5,614 bases of DNA from Palsa-504 sp050013055 (GTDB lineage Bacteria > Actinomycetota > Actinomycetes > Streptosporangiales > Streptosporangiaceae), in the NCBI GenBank assembly GCA_050013055.1, contig JBEKGC010000443.1, positions 1 through 5,614 on the forward strand, given 5' to 3'. The notes under the pieces are model-generated. The model did no database searches. It was not told the origin of the DNA and saw only the letters and a program-made list of their open reading frames with translations. A program made the translations under genes and the position numbers. Each line of letters begins with the position of its first letter. Position 1 is the stretch's first letter. This document shows positions 1-5,614 of this stretch, piece after piece.

Positions 1-738
1 GAGATCGTGCTGGGCAACCGGGACTGGCTGCTGGCCACGGCCGCGCCGGCCGGCCCGGCGTTCGAGGGCGCCGCGATCAGGTGCGGGATGCGCGCCGCCG
101 ACGGCGCCATCGAGGTCGTCACGATCACCGCGGAGCAGGTGAGCCTGAAGGTGATAGGCGACGCCGAACCGCAGGGGCTGTGCGGGTCCGGCCTGGTCGA
201 CGCCGTCACCGGCCTGGTCAGGACCGGCCTGCTCGACGACTCGGGCCGGTTCATCGCCGAGACAGAAGCTCAGGCCAAGGCGCCGGGGCTGGCGGGCCGG
301 CTGACCACGATCGGCCAGGAACGCGTGTTCGTGCTGCACTGGCGGGGTCCGGACGCGGCCGACAGCATCTACCTGTCCCAGCGTGACGTCCGCGAGCTCC
401 AGTTCGCCAAGGCGGCCATCGCGACCGGCTGGCAGATCCTGCTCGAAGAGGCCGGGCTGACCCCGGCCGACGTCAAGCAGGTGCTGCTGGCCGGGTCGTT
501 CGGCAGCTACCTGTCGGCGGCCAGCGCGATCAGGATCGGCCTGGTCCCCAAGGTGCCCGTGCCCCGGGTCGTCGCGGCGGGCAACGTGGCGGGCGAGGGG
601 GCGAAGATGGCGCTGCTCAGCTTGCGCGAGCGGGCCGGCGGCCTGGCGTTGCTTGAGGAGGTGAGGTATGTCGAGCTCTCCGACCGCGCCGACTTCAACG
701 ACCGCTTCATCGAGCAACTCGCCTTCCCCCCGGCTTGA
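1..738 (+). CDS. RACo-type ASKHA corrinoid activation protein, C-terminal part (5' end outside window)
   Basis: This is the C-terminal 245 residues of a protein of the reductive activator of corrinoid (RACo) type, also annotated DUF4445. Family members use ATP and a [2Fe-2S] centre to reduce inactive Co(II) corrinoid proteins to Co(I), restarting corrinoid-dependent methyl transfer in the cytoplasm. The visible family signatures are GLCGSGLVDAV at about residues 59-69 of the fragment, the stretch YLSQRDVRELQFAKAAI at about 124-140, and LLAGSFGSYL at 162-171 followed by IGLVP; together they are typical of the ASKHA nucleotide-binding fold of this family. The reading frame is open to the left edge, so the N-terminal iron-sulfur domain and the start are not seen. 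The stop at 736-738 lies inside the next gene. RACo genes usually sit beside corrinoid methyltransferase genes, none of which is in the window. The family call is secure; the exact corrinoid partner is unknown. Confidence 0.87.
   Translation, partial: EIVLGNRDWLLATAAPAGPAFEGAAIRCGMRAADGAIEVVTITAEQVSLKVIGDAEPQGLCGSGLVDAVTGLVRTGLLDDSGRFIAETEAQAKAPGLAGRLTTIGQERVFVLHWRGPDAADSIYLSQRDVRELQFAKAAIATGWQILLEEAGLTPADVKQVLLAGSFGSYLSAASAIRIGLVPKVPVPRVVAAGNVAGEGAKMALLSLRERAGGLALLEEVRYVELSDRADFNDRFIEQLAFPPA
656..667 (+). promoter_or_regulatory. Strong Shine-Dalgarno that fixes the DUF1638 start
   Basis: AGGAGGTGA at 656-664 is a nine-base perfect complement to the usual 16S rRNA anti-Shine-Dalgarno tail. 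Six bases separate its GGAGG core (657-661) from the ATG at 668. It lies within the RACo coding sequence, where it encodes part of EEVR. No other ATG, GTG or TTG start occurs in the DUF1638 frame before the conserved start of that domain, so this site decides the start. Confidence 0.8.
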
Positions 739-1351
739 GATCATCGCCTGCGGGGCGCTGGCCGGGCCGGTGAGGGATATCGTGGCCAGGCGCGGCTGGC
801 CGGCCGCCGTACGGTCGCTGCCCGCGGTGCTCCACAACCGGCCGCAGAACATAACCATTGAAGCCGAACGAGCCGTGGTGTCAGCCCAGCGGGCAGGCCG
901 GACGGCGGCCCTGGCCTACGCCGACTGCGGTACCTACGGCGCCCTGGACGAGCTGTGCGCCAGGTACGGCGTCCGCCGCCTGCCCGGCCTGCACTGCTAC
1001 GACGTGCTGGCGGGCGCGCCGCGGCTGGCGTCGATGTTCTCCGCCGAGCCGGGCAGCTACCTGCTCACCGACTTCCTGCTGGCCGGCTTTGACCGCCTGG
1101 TGCTGGCCGAACTCGGCCTGGACCGGCACCCGGAGCTGTGGGATGACTACTTCGGGCACTACCGGCGGCTGATCTGGCTGGCCCAGGCGCCCGCGGGGTC
1201 CTCCCGGGCGCTGGCGGCGCAGGCGGACCGGGTGGCGGCGATGTTCGGCCTGCCGCTGACCCGGATCCAGACCGGGGTGAGCCGGCTGGAAGCGGCCCTG
1301 GCCGCGCTGGTGCAGGAGACCGGATCCGACCAACGACTAATGGCAGGATGA
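668..1351 (+). CDS. DUF1638 domain-containing protein
   Basis: The 227-residue product resembles the DUF1638 family, a group of unknown function often encoded near corrinoid methyltransferases and their activators. Recognizable points are LEIIACGAL at residues 23-31, LHNRP at 55-59, YADCGTYG at 84-91 and LPGLHCYDVLAG at 105-116. No signal peptide or membrane segment is evident, so it is probably cytoplasmic. Cys28, Cys87 and Cys110, with His56 and His109, fall in the conserved-looking blocks and could form a metal or cofactor site; this is inference. The first 22 residues are Ser/Thr/Pro-rich and are encoded in the 71-base overlap with RACo, so they are probably a disordered extension. The next in-frame start candidate (GTG at 770) would remove the LEIIACGAL block, which favours 668. 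The stop overlaps the following gene by ATGA, suggesting translational coupling. A role in corrinoid-dependent demethylation follows from context only. Confidence 0.78.
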   Translation: MSSSPTAPTSTTASSSNSPSPRLEIIACGALAGPVRDIVARRGWPAAVRSLPAVLHNRPQNITIEAERAVVSAQRAGRTAALAYADCGTYGALDELCARYGVRRLPGLHCYDVLAGAPRLASMFSAEPGSYLLTDFLLAGFDRLVLAELGLDRHPELWDDYFGHYRRLIWLAQAPAGSSRALAAQADRVAAMFGLPLTRIQTGVSRLEAALAALVQETGSDQRLMAG

Positions 1352-3891
1352 CCATGACTGATATTCCGGGCCGGGCCAGCGCCGTCATCATCGGCGCGGG
1401 CATCGTCGGCAACAGCCTCGTGCACCACCTGGCCCTGCTCGGCTGGCGCGACCTGGTCCTGGTGGACAAGGGGCCGATGCCGAACCCGGGCGGCTCCACC
1501 GGCCACGCCTCCAACTTCATCTTCCCGATCGAGTACGCCAAGATGATGTTCGAGCTGACCGAGGACAGCACCGCGCAGTATAAGGACCTCGGCGTGTTCA
1601 CCCAGAGCGGCGGGATCGAGGTGGCGCGCACCCCGGAGCGGATGACCGAGCTGCGCAGGCGGTGCAGCCAGGCCAAGGCGTGGGGCATCCCGGCCGAGCT
1701 CATCACGCCCGGCGAGGTGAGCAAGCTGGTGCCGTACCTGGACGAGTCGGTCATCTTGGGCGGCGCGCACTTCCCCACCGTCGGGGTGGTCGACTCGCTG
1801 CGGGCCGGCACGCTGATGCGGGAACGGGCCCAGGCCTCCGGCGCGCTCACCGTGCTGGCGGGCACCGAGGTCACCGGCATCTCGGTGTCCCACGGTGCTG
1901 GGCTGGCCGGCGGTTCCGGCGGGCGGGTACAGGCCGTGGCGACCAGCCAGGGCGAGATCGTGACCGACCACGTGGTCATCTGCTGCGGGGTCTGGTCGCC
2001 GCGGATCGCCCGGATGGCCGGGGCCAGGCTGGCGCTCACCCCGACCGTGCACCAGATGATCAGCGTCGGCCCGATCGCGCTGTTCGCCGACACGCCGGGT
2101 GAGATCTCCTACCCGATCGTGCGGGACGTGGACACCAACATGTACGAGCGCCAGCACGGCGGCGACCTGGAGGTCGGCTCGTACGCGCACCGCCCGATCA
2201 TCGTCGCGCCGGACGAGATCCCGTCCATCGAGGAGTCTGTGCTCTCGCCGACGGAGATGCCGTTCACCTCCGACGACTTCGACCCGCAGCTGGAGCAGGC
2301 GCTCGAGCTCATGCCCGAGCTGCTCGGCGACGAGCGGGCCGGCATCAGGTACGCGATCAACGGGCTGATCTCGATGACCCCGGACGGGCACCCGATCCTC
2401 GGCGAGCTGCCCGAGGTCAGGGGACTGTGGGCGGCCGCGGCCAGCTGGATCAAGGAAGGTCCCGGCTGCGGCCGCGCGGTCGCCGAGCTGATGTCCGGCC
2501 GGGTGCCCACCGTCGACGTGCACGAGGCCGACGCGGCCCGGTTCTACCCGCACCAGCAAACCGCCGCGCACGTCCGGGCCCGGGCCCGGGAGGGCTTCAA
2601 CAAGATGTACGGCATCGTGCACCCGGCCGAGCAGTGGACCTCCGGCCGGCCCAACCGGGTCAGCCCGGTGTACGAGCGGGAACGTGAGCTCGGCGCCGTG
2701 TGCTACGAGACGGCGGGCTGGGAGCGGCCGTTCTGGTACGGCGTGAACTCGTCCCTGCTCGACCGGTACACGGGCCGGCTGATGGAGCGGACGGCCGAAT
2801 GGGAATCCCGCTGGTGGTCGCCGGTCATCAACGCCGAGCACCTGGCCATGCGGGACGCCTGCGCCCTGGTCGACCTGTCCGCCTTCGCCATCTTCGAGAT
2901 CTCCGGGCCGGCCGCGCTCGAGGCGGTGCAGACCCTGTCGGTCGCGCAGCTCGACGTGCCCGTCGGGCGGGTGGTCTACACCTCGTGGCTCGACGCCAAC
3001 GGCGGGTTCCGGGCCGACCTGACCGTCATGCGGCTGGCGGAGGACCGGTTCCGGGTGGTGACCGGCGGCGCGACCGGGCGCTCCGACGCCAAGTGGATCA
3101 GCGACCACCTGCCGTCCGGCGCGTTCCTGGCCGACCTCACCTCAGCCTGGACGACGATCGGGCTGTGGGGCCCGCGGGCCAGGGACGTGCTGGCCTCGGT
3201 CACCGCCGACGACGTGTCGCACGCCGGGTTCGGCTTCGGCAGCTGCCGCGAGATCGAGGTCGGCGGGATCGTGGTGCTCGCGTCGCGCATCTCCTACGTC
3301 GGCGAGCTCGGCTGGGAACTGCACGCGCCGGCCGAGCAGGGTTTGCGGCTCTGGGACGTCCTGTGGGAGGCGGGCCAGGCGCACGGCCTGGTGCCGGCCG
3401 GCATCGGCGTGTACGGCACGACCGGGCGGCTGGAGAAGGGGTACCGCGCGTTCGGCGCCGAGCTCACGCCCGACTACACCCTGGTCGAAGCGGGCATGAC
3501 CAGGCCCAGGGTCAAGCCGCAGCCGTTCGTCGGCAAGGAGGCGTACCTGCGGCAGCGGGCCGAGCCGCCGTGCGCGGTGCTGTGCACGCTGACCGTGGAC
3601 TCGCACGTCTCGGCCGACGGTTCTGTCCGCTACATGCTGGGCGGAGAGCCGATCTTGTCGTCGGCGGGTGAGCGCCTGGTCGACGCCAAGGGCCGGCCGT
3701 CGTACGTGACCAGCGCGGGCTCGGGCCCGTCGGTGGGCAAGCACCTGCTGATGGCCTACCTGCCGGCCGAGCATGCCGTCGAGGGCGGCTCGCTGCGGGT
3801 GGAGTACATGGGCGAGCCGTACCCGGTCACGGTGGCGGTGGCCGGCGCCACCCCGCTGTTCGACCCGGCTAACGCGCGGATCAGGAGCTAG
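1348..3891 (+). CDS. Dimethylglycine dehydrogenase/oxidase-like FAD-GcvT fusion flavoprotein
   Basis: This 847-residue protein has the length and two-part architecture of dimethylglycine oxidase, dimethylglycine dehydrogenase and sarcosine dehydrogenase. The N-terminal half (about 10-395) is a DAO-type FAD domain with a GAGIVG dinucleotide motif at 16-21 and a strand-end Asp40. GGSTGHAS at 48-55 contains His53 at the position that covalently holds FAD in this family. His235 (VHQM) and Tyr266 (MYERQHGG, followed by GSYAHRP) match active-site residues as I recall them for dimethylglycine oxidase. A short linking domain (about 396-460) ends in GWERPFWYG. The C-terminal half is GcvT-like: GGFRADLTV with the expected catalytic Asp557, YVGELGWE at 650-657, RLEKGYR at 694-700, then a GcvT C-terminal barrel. 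The expected reaction is oxidation of an N-methyl group, with the imine carbon captured on tetrahydrofolate as methylene-THF. Substrate (dimethylglycine, sarcosine or another N-methyl amine) is not proven. ETF genes follow directly, favouring a dehydrogenase over an oxidase. ATG 1354 is a plausible alternative start: AGGA at 1345-1348 is better spaced for it. Confidence 0.88.
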   Translation: MTMTDIPGRASAVIIGAGIVGNSLVHHLALLGWRDLVLVDKGPMPNPGGSTGHASNFIFPIEYAKMMFELTEDSTAQYKDLGVFTQSGGIEVARTPERMTELRRRCSQAKAWGIPAELITPGEVSKLVPYLDESVILGGAHFPTVGVVDSLRAGTLMRERAQASGALTVLAGTEVTGISVSHGAGLAGGSGGRVQAVATSQGEIVTDHVVICCGVWSPRIARMAGARLALTPTVHQMISVGPIALFADTPGEISYPIVRDVDTNMYERQHGGDLEVGSYAHRPIIVAPDEIPSIEESVLSPTEMPFTSDDFDPQLEQALELMPELLGDERAGIRYAINGLISMTPDGHPILGELPEVRGLWAAAASWIKEGPGCGRAVAELMSGRVPTVDVHEADAARFYPHQQTAAHVRARAREGFNKMYGIVHPAEQWTSGRPNRVSPVYERERELGAVCYETAGWERPFWYGVNSSLLDRYTGRLMERTAEWESRWWSPVINAEHLAMRDACALVDLSAFAIFEISGPAALEAVQTLSVAQLDVPVGRVVYTSWLDANGGFRADLTVMRLAEDRFRVVTGGATGRSDAKWISDHLPSGAFLADLTSAWTTIGLWGPRARDVLASVTADDVSHAGFGFGSCREIEVGGIVVLASRISYVGELGWELHAPAEQGLRLWDVLWEAGQAHGLVPAGIGVYGTTGRLEKGYRAFGAELTPDYTLVEAGMTRPRVKPQPFVGKEAYLRQRAEPPCAVLCTLTVDSHVSADGSVRYMLGGEPILSSAGERLVDAKGRPSYVTSAGSGPSVGKHLLMAYLPAEHAVEGGSLRVEYMGEPYPVTVAVAGATPLFDPANARIRS
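3883..3887 (+). promoter_or_regulatory. Shine-Dalgarno for the etfB GTG start
   Basis: AGGAG lies six bases upstream of the GTG at 3894, within the last codons of the preceding dehydrogenase gene. It supports GTG 3894, two bases after the upstream TAG stop, as the start; the resulting N-terminus MHILVCVKRVP is typical of ETF beta subunits. Confidence 0.7.
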
Positions 3892-3893
3892 TC

Positions 3894-4664
3894 GTGCACA
3901 TCCTGGTCTGCGTCAAGCGCGTCCCCACCGTGGGCGGCAAGATCGCGGTGACCCCGGACGGCCAGGACGTCGACAGCCGGATGTCCGGGTTCTCCATCAG
4001 CCCGCACGAGGAATGCGCGGTCGAGGAGGCGGTGCAGCTCACCGAGCGGGTGGGCGGCACGGTGTCCGTGCTGACGCTGGGACCCGGGGCGGCGATCGAG
4101 CAGCTCCGCGGCGCGCTCGCGCTCGGCGCCGGGCGGGCGGTGCTGCTGGAGACCGACGGCCGCGAGTTCGGCCCGATCGCCACCGCGTCCGCCATCGCCG
4201 CCGAGGTCCGCTCGCACTCCTATGACCTGGTGCTGCTGGGCAACGAGGCGGCTGACACGGGCGACTACCAGGTCGGCATCCGGCTGGCGCACGAGCTCGG
4301 CTGGCCGGTGGCCACCGGCATCAAGAACCTGTCCGTGGCCGACGGCGGGGTCGTGGCCCGCCGGGAGTACCGCGGCGGCCAGGAGGCGTACCAGCTGCCG
4401 CTGCCCGCGGTGATCACGGTCAAGGAGGGCATCAACCTGCCGCGTTACCCGTCGCTGCCGGGCCGGCTGCGGGCCAAGCGCGCGACGGTCGAGCGGTCCG
4501 CGCCGGCTTGGGGCCCCGAGGGGCTGCGCAAGGAAACGCTCCACGTACCCGGCACGGCCAAGCACCAGGCCGCCGTCCTCGGCCACGGCCCCGCTGCGGT
4601 CCCTGACCTGGTCCGCGTCCTGGACGAATGGGGAATTCTCTGGCGAGCGGGAGATTCAGCATGA
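3894..4664 (+). CDS. etfB: Electron transfer flavoprotein subunit beta
   Basis: The 256-residue product has the usual length and pattern of ETF beta (FixA) subunits. With the alpha subunit it forms a soluble heterodimer that takes electrons from flavoprotein dehydrogenases and passes them on, typically to ETF:quinone oxidoreductase. Visible features are the N-terminal strand MHILVCVKRVP, SPHEECAVEEAV at 36-47 (usually NPxxxxAxEEA), LLGNEAADTGDYQVG at 114-128 as the nucleotide-binding loop, and INLPRYPSLPGRLRAKR at 180-196, the conserved beta-subunit signature. The loop ends YQVG where human-type ETFs have NQTG, which is closer to the FixA style; whether AMP or a second FAD binds here cannot be decided by eye. 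The gene starts two bases after the dehydrogenase stop and overlaps the alpha-subunit gene by ATGA, so the three are very likely co-translated. The adjacent dehydrogenase is the obvious electron donor. Confidence 0.93.
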   Translation: MHILVCVKRVPTVGGKIAVTPDGQDVDSRMSGFSISPHEECAVEEAVQLTERVGGTVSVLTLGPGAAIEQLRGALALGAGRAVLLETDGREFGPIATASAIAAEVRSHSYDLVLLGNEAADTGDYQVGIRLAHELGWPVATGIKNLSVADGGVVARREYRGGQEAYQLPLPAVITVKEGINLPRYPSLPGRLRAKRATVERSAPAWGPEGLRKETLHVPGTAKHQAAVLGHGPAAVPDLVRVLDEWGILWRAGDSA

Positions 4665-5614
4665 CCGTGCTCTGCCTGACCGAACTGGACGGCACCGAGC
4701 CCGCGGACGCCTCGCTGCGGGCGCTGACGCTCGCGCGGACGCTGGGTGACCCGGCTCTGGGCGCGGTGGTGTTCGGCGACTCGGGCGGCGTGCCGGTGGC
4801 CGCGCTGGCCGACTACGGCGTCACCGACGTGTACGTGATCGAGCCCGCCGCGCTCGACGGGTACGCTCCGCAGGCCTGGGGCCGGGTGCTGGCCGGGCTG
4901 GCGGCGGAGACCGGCGCCACCGCCGTGCTGGCGGCCGGCACCGACCGCGGCCACGAGGTGCTGGCGCACACCGGCGCGATCACCGGGCTGCCGATGGCCG
5001 CGAACTGCACGGTGGTCACCCCCGACGGCGGCCGCACGCACCGGATCGTCAGGCACCGGTGGGCCGGGTTGCTGCTCGAAGACGCGGTGATGCAGGCGCC
5101 GGTCGCCCTGTTCACCGTGGCCACAGACGCGGTGGCCCCGGTGCCCGCGGGTGTTTCCGCGGAGACGCTGGTGCCCGCGGGTGTTTCCGCGGAGACGCCG
5201 GTTCCGGCGGGTGTTTCCGCGGAGGCGCCGGCCGCGATCAAGGTGCACGTGCACAAGCCGGAGCTGGCCGATGCGGACCTGGTGGTGCGGGCCACCGAAT
5301 CGGCCGGGCGGACCGGCGGCGTGTCGCTGGCCACCGCCCGGGTGGTGGTCGGCGGCGGCCGCGGCGTGGGCGGCCCGGACGGCTTCGCGCCGCTTGAGGA
5401 GCTGGCCGGGCTGCTCGGCGGGGTGGTCGGGGTGTCCCGGGTGGTCACCTCGGAGGGCTGGCGGCCGCACCGGCAACAGGTGGGCCAGACCGGCACCAAG
5501 ATCACCCCGGAGCTCTACCTGGCCTGCGGCATCAGCGGTGCCATCCAGCACATCGCGGGCTGCGCGGGCGCCAAGCACATCATCGCGATCAACACCGACC
5601 CGGGCGCCCCCATC
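4661..5614 (+). CDS. etfA: Electron transfer flavoprotein subunit alpha (3' end outside window)
   Basis: The visible 318 residues are an ETF alpha (FixB) subunit, which holds the redox-active FAD. The ATG overlaps the etfB stop as ATGA, and GGGAG at 4649-4653 sits seven bases upstream. Domain I spans about residues 1-155 (MTVLCLTELDG, then TDRGHEVL at 94-101). A linker of about 156-193 contains three 10-residue repeats. Domain II carries RVVVGGGRGVGG, with the glycine-rich part at 231-238, then SRVVTSEGW at 259-267, QQVGQTGTKITPELYLACGI at 272-291 with SGAIQH at 292-297, and AINTDPGAPI at the edge. These are the standard FAD-binding segments, including Arg260, Gln276, Thr277, Ser292 and His297. 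Comparison with typical lengths suggests only some 25-35 residues are missing. The repeat-filled linker is the one odd feature; the frame stays open through it and both domains look intact, so the gene appears functional. Confidence 0.93.
   Translation, partial: MTVLCLTELDGTEPADASLRALTLARTLGDPALGAVVFGDSGGVPVAALADYGVTDVYVIEPAALDGYAPQAWGRVLAGLAAETGATAVLAAGTDRGHEVLAHTGAITGLPMAANCTVVTPDGGRTHRIVRHRWAGLLLEDAVMQAPVALFTVATDAVAPVPAGVSAETLVPAGVSAETPVPAGVSAEAPAAIKVHVHKPELADADLVVRATESAGRTGGVSLATARVVVGGGRGVGGPDGFAPLEELAGLLGGVVGVSRVVTSEGWRPHRQQVGQTGTKITPELYLACGISGAIQHIAGCAGAKHIIAINTDPGAPI
5141..5230 (+). repeat. Three tandem 30-bp in-frame repeats in the etfA interdomain linker
   Basis: Three contiguous 30-bp units (5141-5170, 5171-5200, 5201-5230) encode residues 161-190 with consensus VPAGVSAETP. 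Units 1 and 2 differ at one base (CTG versus CCG in the last codon). Units 2 and 3 differ at three bases, one of which changes Thr to Ala. All three share the GGT GTT codons, which are uncommon in this GC3-rich gene; this suggests copying of one unit rather than independent selection. Units 1 and 2 each contain CCGCGG-GTGTTT-CCGCGG, able to form a 6-bp stem with a 6-base loop. The block lies between ETF alpha domain I and the FAD domain, where a variable surface loop is expected. Confidence 0.92.

Noticed and set aside
1159..3108. A 649-codon open frame on the - strand opposite the dehydrogenase gene
   Set aside because: Long antisense frames are expected opposite GC3-rich genes. The product is rich in Arg, Gly, Pro and His without recognizable domains, while the + strand frame matches a known family along its full length.
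2700..3671. A 323-codon second + strand frame inside the dehydrogenase gene
   Set aside because: Its translation is Arg/Gly/Ala-rich with no family resemblance, and it lies entirely within the well-supported GcvT-like half read in another frame.
3889..3893. A promoter between the dehydrogenase and etfB
   Set aside because: Only two bases separate the genes, and no -10/-35-like pair can be supported in the upstream coding sequence; co-transcription is the simpler reading.
5145..5192. The GC-rich hairpins as an intrinsic terminator
   Set aside because: No T-tract follows and the etfA frame continues with its conserved FAD-binding domain downstream.
5141..5230. The repeat as a CRISPR array or transcription factor iteron
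   Set aside because: The units are directly adjacent with no spacers, keep the reading frame exactly and lie in the middle of a conserved gene.
4445..5578. A 377-codon - strand frame opposite etfB and etfA
   Set aside because: It is a compositional shadow. Its apparent Gly-Asn-Thr-Arg repeat is just the reverse reading of the etfA 30-bp repeat.

Overview
The window comes from a very GC-rich genome. GC-dominated third codon positions, GTG and ATG starts, and tightly packed genes suggest a high-GC actinobacterium; this rests on composition and gene content, not on a marker gene. All five genes lie on the + strand with no gap larger than 2 bases. Both edges cut through genes, so this is the interior of a longer operon. 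No promoter, terminator, RNA gene, mobile element or CRISPR array is visible.

Layout: (1) positions 1-738, the C-terminal part of a RACo-type ASKHA protein, the ATP-dependent reductive activator of corrinoid proteins; (2) 668-1351, a DUF1638 protein whose first 71 bases overlap the RACo gene in another frame; (3) 1348-3891, a full-length dimethylglycine dehydrogenase/oxidase-type flavoprotein with an N-terminal FAD amine-oxidizing half and a C-terminal GcvT-like folate-binding half; (4) 3894-4664, the electron transfer flavoprotein beta subunit; (5) 4661 to the right edge, the electron transfer flavoprotein alpha subunit, lacking only its last few dozen residues and carrying an unusual 3 x 30-bp in-frame repeat between its two domains.

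How the genes may work together (inference): RACo and DUF1638 genes commonly accompany corrinoid-dependent methyltransferases of the MttB/MtgB superfamily, which demethylate quaternary amines such as glycine betaine. The dimethylglycine dehydrogenase-like enzyme would take the next step, oxidizing an N-methyl group and passing the one-carbon unit to tetrahydrofolate. The ETF would carry the electrons towards the respiratory chain. The window therefore looks like half of a stepwise methylamine or betaine demethylation operon, with the corrinoid protein and methyltransferase predicted outside it, probably to the left. The most unusual local features are the recent-looking repeat in the ETF alpha gene and the dual-coding RACo/DUF1638 junction with a near-ideal Shine-Dalgarno.
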